Assembly (NCBI GenBank): GCA_965224795.1
Contig: CBDDAE010000002.1
Location: 372,001-436,000, forward strand
Length of the DNA stretch: 64,000 bases
Direction of reading: 5' to 3'
Origin: NVTR01 sp036480115
GTDB taxonomy: Bacteria > Pseudomonadota > Alphaproteobacteria > Rhodobacterales > Rhodobacteraceae
Below are positions 25,723 to 34,857 of the stretch, in pieces (positions within the stretch are counted from its first letter, which is position 1; each line of letters opens with the position of its first letter). The notes beneath the pieces are model-generated. The model was not told the DNA's origin. It searched no databases and saw only the letters and a list, made by a program, of their open reading frames with translations. The position numbers were made by a program, and so were the translations under genes.

Positions 25723-26480
25723 CCGATACACAGATCACCCAGGACATGCTGCACGCCTATGTTGACGGTCAGCTTGACCCGTCCGATATGGCGCAGGTGG
25801 AAACTTATCTGGCCGATAACCCGGATATGCTGGATGAACTGGCCGATTGGGCCGAACAAAACAACGACATCCGCGCCCTGTACCCGGCACCGGACCACGC
25901 GATCCAACTGCCCGAAACACCCGCCGCGCAAGTTGCTGCCAACAGCCCTCGCGCCCCGTTTGGCGCCATCGCCGCATCCGTCGCCATGCTGGCCATCGGC
26001 GCAGGCCTTGGCTGGTACACCCGCGGCAACACCCAGCAAGACACCGAAATCCTTGTCGCCGGTCTGGTCAGCGAAGCCGTCAACGCCCACGCCGTCTATT
26101 CGGTTGATCCGCACCGCGCCGTCGAAGTCAAAGCCTCAGAAGAGGCCCTGCTGGTCAGCTGGCTGTCAAACCGCGTTGGCCAGCAACTGACCGCCCCCGA
26201 CCTTACCGCCAACGGCTTTGAGCTTGTCGGCGGCCGCCTGCTCGCCGTATCCGAAGGCCCGGCCGCGCAATTCATGTATGAAAACGCCGCCGGAACACGC
26301 ATCACCCTGTTTGCAGCGCGGGGCAACGGCACCCAGATGGCCGAATTCAGCTATGAACAAAAGGGCGACACCGGCACCTTCACCTGGGCCGATGAAAACC
26401 TGCGCTACGCCATCATCGGCGACATCCCCCGCGAAGACCTGAACGCCCTCGCCATCCGCGTCTACGAAGCGTTTTCCTAA
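25719..26480 (+). CDS. Anti-sigma factor, membrane-anchored
   Basis: 253 aa. Residues 1-55 resemble the anti-sigma N-terminal helical domain (MLHAYVDGQLDPSDMAQVETYLADNP) but lack the HxxxCxxC zinc motif. One transmembrane span follows near residues 80-100 and a periplasmic C-terminal part. Coupled by a four-base overlap to the sigma gene, so it is the probable antagonist, releasing sigma on an envelope or redox signal. Confidence 0.87.
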   Translation: MTDTQITQDMLHAYVDGQLDPSDMAQVETYLADNPDMLDELADWAEQNNDIRALYPAPDHAIQLPETPAAQVAANSPRAPFGAIAASVAMLAIGAGLGWYTRGNTQQDTEILVAGLVSEAVNAHAVYSVDPHRAVEVKASEEALLVSWLSNRVGQQLTAPDLTANGFELVGGRLLAVSEGPAAQFMYENAAGTRITLFAARGNGTQMAEFSYEQKGDTGTFTWADENLRYAIIGDIPREDLNALAIRVYEAFS

Positions 26481-26552
26481 ACCCGCCCTTCCCCTTCCTG
26501 CGACCAGCCGTTAGACGAACCGGCAAGCAATTAATGCACGGGACGCAGGTAC

Positions 26553-29500
26553 ATGGCACTGGATAAAAACTTTGACGCGGCATCCGCCGAAAAACGCATT
26601 TACGCGGCGTGGGAAGCTGACAAAGCATTCGCCGCCGGGGCCAACGCCAAACCCGGTGCTGAGACTTTCTCCATCATGATCCCGCCCCCGAATGTGACCG
26701 GCGCTCTGCATGTGGGCCACGCCTTTAACAACACCCTGCAAGACATCCTGATCCGCTGGCACCGCATGCAGGGGCACGACACGCTCTGGCAACCCGGCAC
26801 CGACCACGCCGGTATCGCCACCCAGCTACAGGTGGAAAAGATGCTGGCCGAACAGGGCAATGAAAGCCGCGCCGAAATGGGCCGCGAAGCCTTCATCGCC
26901 AAGACCTGGGAATGGAAAGAAAAATACGGCGCCACCATCATCAATCAGCTCAAACGCCTTGGCGCCAGCTGTGACTGGGACCGCACCGCCTTTACGATGG
27001 ACGAGAATTTTCACGACGCCGTGCTGAAAGTATTCGTCGATCTCTACAAAAAAGGCCTGATTTACCGCGGCAAGCGTCTGGTGAACTGGGATCCGCACTT
27101 TGAAACCGCCATCTCAGACCTCGAAGTCGAAAACGTTGAGGTCGACGGCCACATGTGGCACTTCAAGTACCCGCTGGCCGGTGGCGCAACCTATGAATAC
27201 GTCGAAAAAGACGAAGACGGTAACGTCACCCTGCGCGAGACCCGAGACTACATCTCCATCGCCACCACTCGCCCCGAAACCATGCTCGGTGACGGCGCTG
27301 TGGCCGTCCACCCGGATGATGAACGCTACGCGCCAATCGTCGGAAAACTATGCGAAATCCCGGTTGGTCCAAAGGAACACCGCCGCCTGATCCCGATCAT
27401 CCATGACACCTACCCGGTGATGGATTTCGGCTCTGGTGCCGTCAAAATCACCGGCGCCCACGACCTGAACGACTATGGCGTCGCCAAGCGCAACAACATC
27501 CCCATGTACCGCCTGATGGATACCAAGGCCCACATGCGCGACGACGGTGAGGGTTACGCCGACACGGCAGACCGCGCCAAAGCCATCAGCGAAGGCGCTG
27601 ATTGGGCTGAAACGGAAATTGACGCCCTAAACCTCGTCCCCGACGCCTATCGCGGCATGGACCGGTTCGAGGCCCGCAAAGCAGTGATCCGCGACATCGA
27701 CGCCGAAGGCCTGATGATTGAGGTCGAGGATAAAAAGATCATGCAACCCTTCTGCGACCGCTCCAAAGTGGTCATGGAACCGATGCTGACCGATCAATGG
27801 TACGTCGACGCCGAAAAACTCGCGAGGCCAGCATTAGAGGCCGTGCAGGATGGCCGGGTTCAGATCATGCCGGAAAGCGGCAAAAAGGTCTATTACCACT
27901 GGATGCAGAATATCGAGCCGTGGTGCATTTCCCGCCAGCTCTGGTGGGGGCATCAGATACCGGTTTGGTACGGGCTGCCCCCGATTGAATTTATTGCGGG
28001 AATCTCGTTGGATGATGACCTAATTGGAAAGGGAACACAGAACGAGAGACTTGTGGATCAGAAGCCTGAGTTTTGTGGCACAACCGTTGATGAAATTGGT
28101 CCTCAAATTCGCAAGGCGATTTCTGGATTTGCAAATGACGGTGAAAAATTGTGGGATGTTTTCGAAACAAACGACGAGAATGGAGCCCGAGCAATTTTGT
28201 CGGACAATCCAACGCGTGATCGGCCCCGTTACCCAATTTGGCGAGACCCCGACGTCCTCGACACCTGGTTCTCCTCCGGTCTCTGGCCCATCGGCACTCT
28301 CGGCTGGCCCGACCAAACCGACGAACTGAAAAAATACTTCCCCACCTCCACCCTGATCACCGGGCAGGACATCCTGTTCTTCTGGGTCGCCCGGATGATG
28401 ATGATGCAGCTTGAGGTCGTGGATGACATCCCGTTCGACACCGTCTACCTGCACCAACTGGTCCGCGACGAAAAAGGCGTGAAAATGTCCAAGACCCTGG
28501 GCAACGTCATCGACCCCTTGGATATGATCGACGAATTCGGCGCCGACGCCGTGCGTTTCACCATGACCTCGATGGCCGCCATCGGCGGTTCGCTGAAACT
28601 GTCCACAGAGCGCGTCAAAGGCTACCGCAACTTTGGCACCAAAATCTGGAACGCCGCCAAATTCGCCGAAATGAACGGGGTTTTTGAGTTTAAAGAGTTT
28701 AAACAAGGCGGTGAAAATTCTTTAAAGAGTTTAAAGAACAGCCCCCCGGCCGCCGAATTGACCGTCAATAAGTGGATCATCGGTGAGGTCGCCAAAACCC
28801 GTGAATCCGTTGACGCAGCCCTTGCCGCCCACCGCTTCAATGATGCCGCCAATACGCTCTATTCCTTCGTCTGGGGCACCTTCTGCGATTGGTACATAGA
28901 ATTCTCCAAGCCCTTGTTATATGGCGATAATCCGGAAGTTCTGGCCGAAACCCGAGCCACTATGGGCTGGGCTCTGGATCAATGCCTGACCCTGCTCCAC
29001 CCGATCATGCCCTTCATCACCGAAGACCTCTGGTCGCACACCGGCAATCACGAAAAGCCCCTGATCCACACCAACTGGCCTACCTACCAAGCCTCTGAAC
29101 TTGTTGATGAAAATGCCGATACAGAAATGAATTGGGTCATCAACCTGATCGACAATATCCGCTCTGCCCGCACCCAGATGCACGTCCCCGCCGGCGCAAA
29201 AATTCCCATGCTGCAAATTGATCTGGATAAGGCCGGCCAAACCGCCTGGACCAACAATCAGGACCTCATAAAACGCATCGCCCGCATCGACAGTCTGACA
29301 CCCGCCGACAGCGTTCCCAAAGGGGCCATCACCGTCCCGGTACAGGGCGGTACGTTCGCCCTGCCACTTGCTGATATCATTGATATCAAAGCAGAAAAAA
29401 CCCGCCTGGAAAAATCTCTGGAAAAACTCGACAAAGAAATCAACGCCCTGTCAGGCCGTCTGAACAACCCAAAATTCACCGCCTCAGCGCCTGAAAAAGT

Positions 29501-29591
29501 CGTCGCTGAAAGCCGTGAAAACCTGACCATCCGAACTGACGAAGCCGACAAAATAAAAGCCGCCATCCAGCGCCTTGACGACCTAAGTTAA
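26553..29591 (+). CDS. valS: Valyl-tRNA synthetase with unusual inserts
   Basis: 1012 aa. Class I synthetase with PPPNVTGALHVGHAF (HIGH region), the editing domain with LGDGAVAVHPDD, KMSKT in VKMSKTLGNVIDP, an anticodon domain and a C-terminal coiled coil from about residue 945. Two stretches stand out: about 27985-28242, AT-rich, lies between WYG and RDPDVLDTWFSS where the family loop is shorter; and 28680-28740 encodes a low-complexity linker over a duplicated 15-base sequence. Both are in frame. Ordinary essential housekeeping gene apart from these. Confidence 0.95.
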   Translation: MALDKNFDAASAEKRIYAAWEADKAFAAGANAKPGAETFSIMIPPPNVTGALHVGHAFNNTLQDILIRWHRMQGHDTLWQPGTDHAGIATQLQVEKMLAEQGNESRAEMGREAFIAKTWEWKEKYGATIINQLKRLGASCDWDRTAFTMDENFHDAVLKVFVDLYKKGLIYRGKRLVNWDPHFETAISDLEVENVEVDGHMWHFKYPLAGGATYEYVEKDEDGNVTLRETRDYISIATTRPETMLGDGAVAVHPDDERYAPIVGKLCEIPVGPKEHRRLIPIIHDTYPVMDFGSGAVKITGAHDLNDYGVAKRNNIPMYRLMDTKAHMRDDGEGYADTADRAKAISEGADWAETEIDALNLVPDAYRGMDRFEARKAVIRDIDAEGLMIEVEDKKIMQPFCDRSKVVMEPMLTDQWYVDAEKLARPALEAVQDGRVQIMPESGKKVYYHWMQNIEPWCISRQLWWGHQIPVWYGLPPIEFIAGISLDDDLIGKGTQNERLVDQKPEFCGTTVDEIGPQIRKAISGFANDGEKLWDVFETNDENGARAILSDNPTRDRPRYPIWRDPDVLDTWFSSGLWPIGTLGWPDQTDELKKYFPTSTLITGQDILFFWVARMMMMQLEVVDDIPFDTVYLHQLVRDEKGVKMSKTLGNVIDPLDMIDEFGADAVRFTMTSMAAIGGSLKLSTERVKGYRNFGTKIWNAAKFAEMNGVFEFKEFKQGGENSLKSLKNSPPAAELTVNKWIIGEVAKTRESVDAALAAHRFNDAANTLYSFVWGTFCDWYIEFSKPLLYGDNPEVLAETRATMGWALDQCLTLLHPIMPFITEDLWSHTGNHEKPLIHTNWPTYQASELVDENADTEMNWVINLIDNIRSARTQMHVPAGAKIPMLQIDLDKAGQTAWTNNQDLIKRIARIDSLTPADSVPKGAITVPVQGGTFALPLADIIDIKAEKTRLEKSLEKLDKEINALSGRLNNPKFTASAPEKVVAESRENLTIRTDEADKIKAAIQRLDDLS
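28689..28735 (+). repeat. Direct repeat within valS
   Basis: TTTAAAGAGTTTAAA occurs at 28689-28703 and exactly again at 28721-28735, in frame with valS and encoding the residues around EFKEFK and SLKSLK. Confidence 0.8.
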
Positions 29592-29593
29592 AA

Positions 29594-29677
29594 GCTCTTC
29601 TTCTTTTCAAAAATACCCGCCGCGCGCAGCGCAAATCGCCCGAAGGGCTCATAAAAATGCGCCCCCTTGGGCGCTCA
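29594..29677. repeat. Intergenic stem-loop repeat, copy 4
   Basis: CTTCTTCTTTTCAAAAATAC followed by GCGCGCAGCGC, GCCCGAAGGGC and a second hairpin GCGCCCCCTTGGGCGC. Lies after valS, facing the convergent Tat-signal gene, so it may terminate valS transcription. It is the close inverted match of the copy at 9361. Confidence 0.6.
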
Positions 29678-29682
29678 ATTCC

Positions 29683-29853
29683 CTAACGCAACACCACCCG
29701 CTCCACCGCACGCATCATCCCCATGGAATGGTCATAAACCAGCTCTAATATCCGCTTAGTCGCTGGTTTTGTTGCAATATTTGGCACCGAACGAACACTC
29801 ACTGCCGCCGCACTACTTGCGATAAATCCCCGCCGGGTTAACTTAATCAACAC
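29683..29853 (-). CDS. Small protein with Tat-like signal
   Basis: 56 aa from a GTG at 29853 behind GGGAGAA. N-terminal LTRRGFIASSAAAV is a twin-arginine signal pattern, and the remaining 35 residues are basic with no cysteine or motif I recognise. Either a small exported protein or the remnant of a longer one. An upstream extension to 29901 lacks signal character. Start and reality moderately certain. Confidence 0.55.
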   Translation of the reverse strand: MLIKLTRRGFIASSAAAVSVRSVPNIATKPATKRILELVYDHSMGMMRAVERVVLR

Positions 29854-29969
29854 ATTCTCCCATTGTTGCGAACCATTCTCATATACGCACTTCCAGCCCA
29901 AATTTCAATGCCCGCTTGCCGAACACCCTAATTTTCGCTTTGATCCCCCAAATCATTCAGGACGCCCCC

Positions 29970-31073
29970 ATGCCCCGCTACACCAAACTCGCCCAAACCC
30001 TGCCAGCCTCGGTTCCGTTTGTTGGACCAGAGGCGCAGGAACGCCAGCAAAGCCGCCCCTTCACTGCCCGCATCGGCGCCAATGAAAACGTCTTCGGCCC
30101 CTCCCCTAAGGCATTGAAAGCCATGGAAAATGCACTGTCAGAGATCTGGATGTACGGCGACCCCGAAAGCCATGATCTGCGCCAGTCATTGGCAAAACAC
30201 CACGCAATCAATCCCGAAAACATCATGATCGGCGAAGGCATTGACGCCCTCCTGGGCTACCTGACCCGCCTGTTTATCGCCTCCGGTGACGCCGTTGTCA
30301 CCTCTTCGGGGGCCTACCCGACCTTCAACTATCACGTCGCCGGATATGGGGGCGATTTACACACTGTCCCCTACAAAGACGACCATGAAGACCCGCAAGC
30401 CCTGATCCGCAAAGCCCGCGAAACCGACGCCAAACTGATCTACCTGGCCAACCCGGACAACCCTATGGGCACCTGGCACTCTGCCGATGTCATTTCGGAC
30501 ATGATCCGCAACGTTCCATCTGACTGCCTGCTCATATTGGACGAAGCCTATATCGAATTCGCCCCCAAAAATACCGCCCCGCCACTGGACCTTACCCAAA
30601 CCAACGTCATACGTATGCGTACTTTTTCAAAGGCTTACGCCATGGCCGGGGCGCGGGTTGGCTATGCAATTGGCCACCCAGACCTGATCAGCGCTTTTAA
30701 CAAAGTTCGTAATCATTTTGGAATGTGCCGGATATCACAGGCGGGGGCGCTGGCTGCTTTGGCAGACGCCGAATATCTGGAAAAAGCAATTCAAAAGGTA
30801 ACCACTGCCCGGCAACGTATCGCAAAAATCGGTGCCGATAACGGCCTGCCTGCCCTGCCCTCAGCGGCAAATTTTGTGGCACTGGATTGTGGGCGGGATG
30901 CAAAATTTGCTAAGGACGTATTAGACGGGTTGGTGGCGCGCGGCATCTTTGTACGTATGCCATTCGTAGCCCCGCAAAACCGCTACATACGGGTATCTGC
31001 TGGAACAAAGGCCGATCTGGACGCTTTTGCAGCTGCTTTACCCGCGGCATTGGCAGACGCCAAACGGGGTTAG
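29970..31073 (+). CDS. Pyridoxal-phosphate aminotransferase, HisC-like
   Basis: 367 aa, fold type I. N-terminal ARIGANENVFGPSP, PTFNYHVAGYGG, LANPDNPMGT (conserved Asn/Pro), LDEAYIEF and MRTFSKAYAMAGARVGYAIG with the PLP lysine; R in IRVSAGT binds carboxylate. Closest to histidinol-phosphate/aromatic aminotransferases; His biosynthesis is not clustered here, so another amino acid is possible. Its end overlaps the stop of the convergent alanine-glyoxylate aminotransferase gene by four bases. Confidence 0.88.
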   Translation: MPRYTKLAQTLPASVPFVGPEAQERQQSRPFTARIGANENVFGPSPKALKAMENALSEIWMYGDPESHDLRQSLAKHHAINPENIMIGEGIDALLGYLTRLFIASGDAVVTSSGAYPTFNYHVAGYGGDLHTVPYKDDHEDPQALIRKARETDAKLIYLANPDNPMGTWHSADVISDMIRNVPSDCLLILDEAYIEFAPKNTAPPLDLTQTNVIRMRTFSKAYAMAGARVGYAIGHPDLISAFNKVRNHFGMCRISQAGALAALADAEYLEKAIQKVTTARQRIAKIGADNGLPALPSAANFVALDCGRDAKFAKDVLDGLVARGIFVRMPFVAPQNRYIRVSAGTKADLDAFAAALPAALADAKRG

Positions 31074-32266
31074 GCTTTGGCTATGATTTTGGTCGCTGCT
31101 GCAATGCCACCTCTGCCGTGGGGGATTTCCAGGGCTTCGAGGCCGGCTTCAATAGCACCTATCACCCCCAAAACCATATGCGCATTGATATGCCCCATAT
31201 GACCGACCCGAAAAAACCCTTCACCATTGGGATCATCCTTGGTTCCCATCCCCAGGCTAACACCAAGGGTAACGCCGGTATTATCCATCAACCATTGCCG
31301 CAACTGAGTACCGTAGGGCGTGCCAATGCTAAGCGCGGTCACAGAATTCGCACGGATCGCAGGATCTGCGACATTCATCGTCAGTGGCCCGGTCTGACCC
31401 CAGGCGTCGAATGCTGCCCAATAGGCGCGGGCCAGATTTTTGTGGCGGTCCCAGACATTTTCCAGACCTTCCTGATTGATCATGTCCAGTGCGGTGCGAA
31501 GGCCAAACAGGTGCTGAGTTGGCGCGGTTCCGCCAAAATATTCATAGAACCGTTCCGGGTTGGCCCGTTTTTGCCAATCCCAATACGAACTGGTGTATTT
31601 GCAGTTTTCGCGAATGGCACTGGCTTTTTCGTTGAAAAATACAAAGCCCATTCCCGGCGGTGTCATCAAACCCTTTTGGGAAGCTGCAATCGCTAAATCC
31701 ACTCCCCAGCGGTCCATTTCAAAACGCTCACAGCCCATAGAAGCAATGCAGTCGACCATGAACAGTGCCGGATGGCTGGTCGCATCAATGGTTTGGCGCA
31801 ATAGCTTTATATCGTTCAATATGCTGGTTGAAGTATCCACATGACAGATCAGGACTGCCTTTATCCGGTGCTCCTTGTCATCAGACAGAGCATCGTGCAC
31901 TGCTTTTACGTCATAGGTTCTTTGTAAGCCAAAATCCAACACCTTAACATCAACGCGTAAACGTTTGGCAATTTCACCCCAGCCATGGCCAAACATGCCC
32001 GTCGCCAACAAAAGCACCTGATCACCCGGGTTAAAAAGGTTGGAAATCGCGGCCTCCCATGCACCATGGCCATTCGCAATATAGATTGCAGCATTGTGGC
32101 GCGTGCCGGCGATGGATTTCAGGTCACTTACAATACCCGGCACCATGTCCACCAACGCGCCTTCATATATATTGGGCGATGCCTGATGCATAGCCTGCAA
32201 AACGCGGTCGGGAACAACCGAAGGGCCCGGAATTGCAAGATAAGTACGACCATTGGCAAGGGGCAT
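31070..32266 (-). CDS. Alanine/serine-glyoxylate aminotransferase (class V)
   Basis: 398 aa from the ATG at 32266 behind GGAAAG. Class V fold with AIPGPSVVPDRVLQAM opening, FMVDCIASMGCE and the PLP lysine in AIAASQKGLMTPPGMGF. Converts glyoxylate with alanine or serine; in methylotroph-like and roseobacter lineages such enzymes serve glyoxylate or serine cycles. A 12-base palindrome at 32284-32295 lies 18 bases upstream of the start. Confidence 0.88.
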   Translation of the reverse strand: MPLANGRTYLAIPGPSVVPDRVLQAMHQASPNIYEGALVDMVPGIVSDLKSIAGTRHNAAIYIANGHGAWEAAISNLFNPGDQVLLLATGMFGHGWGEIAKRLRVDVKVLDFGLQRTYDVKAVHDALSDDKEHRIKAVLICHVDTSTSILNDIKLLRQTIDATSHPALFMVDCIASMGCERFEMDRWGVDLAIAASQKGLMTPPGMGFVFFNEKASAIRENCKYTSSYWDWQKRANPERFYEYFGGTAPTQHLFGLRTALDMINQEGLENVWDRHKNLARAYWAAFDAWGQTGPLTMNVADPAIRANSVTALSIGTPYGTQLRQWLMDNTGVTLGVSLGMGTKDDPNGEGFFRVGHMGHINAHMVLGVIGAIEAGLEALEIPHGRGGIAAATKIIAKA

Positions 32267-32283
32267 GGGAAATTCTTTCCTAA

Positions 32284-32295
32284 ATAACATGTTAT
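32284..32295. promoter_or_regulatory. 12-base palindrome in the leader of the aminotransferase gene
   Basis: ATAACATGTTAT, a perfect palindrome directly upstream of the minus-strand aminotransferase start. Could be an operator. No regulator assigned. Confidence 0.25.
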
Positions 32296-32406
32296 GGGTA
32301 AAGGGGTCACAATGAAATCGCAATCGGCCTGTTGCTTGCGCGAAAGTCAATTTGCAGCTACATCGACCCACCGGTTAAATTGCCGCCTGCGCCCCGAAAG
32401 GCCGAA

Positions 32407-33093
32407 ATGTTCAAAACGCTTATTACCAGGTTGAAGTCTTTCGAAAACAGGCTGGGTGAAAGATGGGGGCACGATATATCAACTCCCCAGGCCCGACGCC
32501 GGGCTTACTGGCATTTTAACATGCTTGATCATGGTGTTCTGCGCAGATACTGGACAAATATGTCTGAAATTGCCCCGGGGGTATGGCGATCAAACCAACC
32601 TTCACCTGCAAGGCTGCGAAAGTTAAAAAAAGCAGGGTTTCACACGATCTTCAATCTACGCGGTGCTAATCCCAACAGCCCCTATTTGTTTGAAAAAGAA
32701 ACCTGTGATGAAATCGGTCTGATTTTAATCAGCCACAGTTTGACCGCGCGCAGCATGGTGGAGCCTGCAACATTGCTGAGCTTACTGGATAAATTTGAAA
32801 CCATAGAACGGCCGTTTGTCATGCATTGTAAATCCGGAGCTGACCGGGCTGGTTTGGCTTCGGCGTTGTATTTGCTGCATATTTTAGGACGGCCAATATC
32901 AGAGGCCAAAAAGCAGCTAAGTTTCCGATTTCTGCATCTGAAATCTTTTCAAACCGGAATATTGGACCATATATTGGAAGCTTATGAAGCTGACACATTA
33001 ACCCAACCAATGGCTATCCGTGAATGGATTGAAACCCGCTATAACCCGCACGAACTGACTATTGAATTCAACGCAGAACGGGAACGAAACTGA
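32407..33093 (+). CDS. Tyrosine/dual-specificity phosphatase-like protein
   Basis: 228 aa. Active-site loop HCKSGADRAGLAS (HCx5R) near residue 138 and a preceding FNLRGANPNSPYL segment, as in bacterial DSP/tyrosine phosphatases fused to or resembling the NAD-kinase-associated group. Dephosphorylates protein tyrosine, lipid or other phosphoesters. Its stop overlaps the presumed CTG start of the ABC transporter (CTGA), so the two are linked. Confidence 0.85.
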   Translation: MFKTLITRLKSFENRLGERWGHDISTPQARRRAYWHFNMLDHGVLRRYWTNMSEIAPGVWRSNQPSPARLRKLKKAGFHTIFNLRGANPNSPYLFEKETCDEIGLILISHSLTARSMVEPATLLSLLDKFETIERPFVMHCKSGADRAGLASALYLLHILGRPISEAKKQLSFRFLHLKSFQTGILDHILEAYEADTLTQPMAIREWIETRYNPHELTIEFNAERERN

Positions 33094-34853
33094 GCATTTT
33101 AGACAATACCGCCTACCCAACCAAAACGCTTATTAAGTGGTTTTGGCACACGTATGTACGCAGCAGGCTGGGCCTGTTGATTATCGGCTTCCTGTTGATG
33201 GCAGTTGAAGGCGGTGCACTGGGTATGCTCAGCTACATGGTGCGGCCAATGTTTGACGACATTTTCGTCGCCGGTGAACGCAGCGCCGTCTTTTGGGTGG
33301 CTACGGTAGTGTTTTTCATTTTCATTGCGCGGGCGGTTGCCGGATTTGTTCAACGGATTTTGATGGCAAATGTGGCGCGTAAAGTCTCAGCCGATATTCA
33401 ACGTGACCTTGTGCGGCACATGGTTGACCTAGACGGTAGTTTTTATCGCGAAAACTCACCCGGTTTTCTGATGGAACGGGTCCGCGGCGATCCAGGGGCT
33501 GCCGCAGGTATCATTTCTTCGACATTTTCTGCATTTGGGCGTGATCTGGTTGGGTTAATCAGCCTATTGGCAGTGGCGCTTTATATCGATGTGTTTTGGA
33601 CTGTTATTACTATTTCCGGTGCACCGTTGCTGTATTTCCCAGTGGTCATGCTACAAAAGTTAATCCGCAAAACATCTAGAACCGTTCGCGATGCCGCTGC
33701 AAGAACCGCTATTCGATTGGATGAGCTATTCCACGGCATTGATACGGTCAAACTAAATGGCATTGAGACCTATGAAAGCGAACGTTTCAACGCCGAAGTC
33801 AGCCGACTAGTGGACGCCGAACTTAAATCCGTTACTGCCGAGTCAGGGATACCTGCATTGATGGATGTGGTTGCGGCCATTGGTTTTTTTGCGGTTCTTA
33901 GCTACGGCGGGTTGCAAATAATTGGGGGTGAAAAAACTGTCGGTGAATTCATGTCGTTTTTTACTGCCATCGCCCTTTTGTTTGAACCCTTGCGCAGATT
34001 GGGCACGTTGTCCGGGGCCTGGCAGGGGGCGCTGGTCAGCCTTGAACGCATTTATGGAGTGTTTCAGCTGCGCGCTGGAATTGTATCGCCGCCTAATCCT
34101 GTTCCACTACCATCCGATCCGGCGAAAGCCGATATTGAATTCCGGAAAGTTGGCTTCTCTTATGGCAACCAGAAAATCCTAAAAGACGTCAGTTTTGTTG
34201 CCCAGGCAGGTAAGACAACTGCACTCGTGGGCGCTTCCGGAGCCGGTAAAAGTACTATTTTCAACCTGTTAGCACGGCTTATTGATGCAAATACAGGCAA
34301 GGTTCTGGTGGGCGGGATAGAAACCAGTGCTTATGATCTGGCGGATATGCGCGGCCTGTATTCTGTGGTGACACAAGACGCCCAACTATTTGATGAAAGC
34401 ATCAAAAACAATATTCTTTTGGGCAGCGAACCCGACAGCATAGAACTTACCAAAGCGCTGGATGCGGCCTTTGTTACGGATTTTTTGGCGGCTCAGGCAG
34501 ACGGGTTAGACACCAGAACCGGCCCGCGCGGTTCAGCTTTGTCTGGGGGCCAGCGTCAGCGGGTTGCAATTGCGCGCGCGCTTTTGCGTGACACGCCGAT
34601 ACTTTTGCTGGATGAAGCCACTTCGGCACTGGATGCTAAATCCGAAGCTATTGTACAATCTGCCCTTGAGGGGTTGGCCAAAGGTCGCACAACACTGGTC
34701 ATTGCGCACCGTTTATCAACCGTTCGCAATGCTGACAAAATAGTGGTGATGGACCACGGCCAAGTTGTGGATGAAGGCACACATGATGAACTGATAAAAC
34801 GCGATGGCATATACAAAAACCTGTATCAATTACAGTTTTCTGAAAAAAAATAA
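33090..34853 (+). CDS. ABC transporter, fused membrane and ATPase domains (MsbA-like), CTG start
   Basis: 587 aa if translation begins at CTG 33090. Six-helix export domain, then ATPase with Walker A GASGAGKST, Q-loop VTQDAQ, signature LSGGQ, Walker B LLLDEATSALD and H-loop AHRLST. Lipid or peptide flippase/exporter. The first ATG/GTG/TTG (TTG 33177) would begin inside the first transmembrane helix and omit the elbow helix; no canonical start lies between a stop at 33063-33065 and 33177. CTG at 33090 follows GGGAACGAAA and overlaps the phosphatase stop. Conservative alternative start: 33177. Confidence 0.85.
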   Translation: MSILDNTAYPTKTLIKWFWHTYVRSRLGLLIIGFLLMAVEGGALGMLSYMVRPMFDDIFVAGERSAVFWVATVVFFIFIARAVAGFVQRILMANVARKVSADIQRDLVRHMVDLDGSFYRENSPGFLMERVRGDPGAAAGIISSTFSAFGRDLVGLISLLAVALYIDVFWTVITISGAPLLYFPVVMLQKLIRKTSRTVRDAAARTAIRLDELFHGIDTVKLNGIETYESERFNAEVSRLVDAELKSVTAESGIPALMDVVAAIGFFAVLSYGGLQIIGGEKTVGEFMSFFTAIALLFEPLRRLGTLSGAWQGALVSLERIYGVFQLRAGIVSPPNPVPLPSDPAKADIEFRKVGFSYGNQKILKDVSFVAQAGKTTALVGASGAGKSTIFNLLARLIDANTGKVLVGGIETSAYDLADMRGLYSVVTQDAQLFDESIKNNILLGSEPDSIELTKALDAAFVTDFLAAQADGLDTRTGPRGSALSGGQRQRVAIARALLRDTPILLLDEATSALDAKSEAIVQSALEGLAKGRTTLVIAHRLSTVRNADKIVVMDHGQVVDEGTHDELIKRDGIYKNLYQLQFSEKK

Positions 34854-34857
34854 GCCC

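Noticed and set aside
32284..32295. Possible dif-like site from the ATAACATGTTAT palindrome
   Set aside because: Does not match the known dif arms of alphaproteobacteria, and the base-skew direction would suit an origin rather than a terminus.
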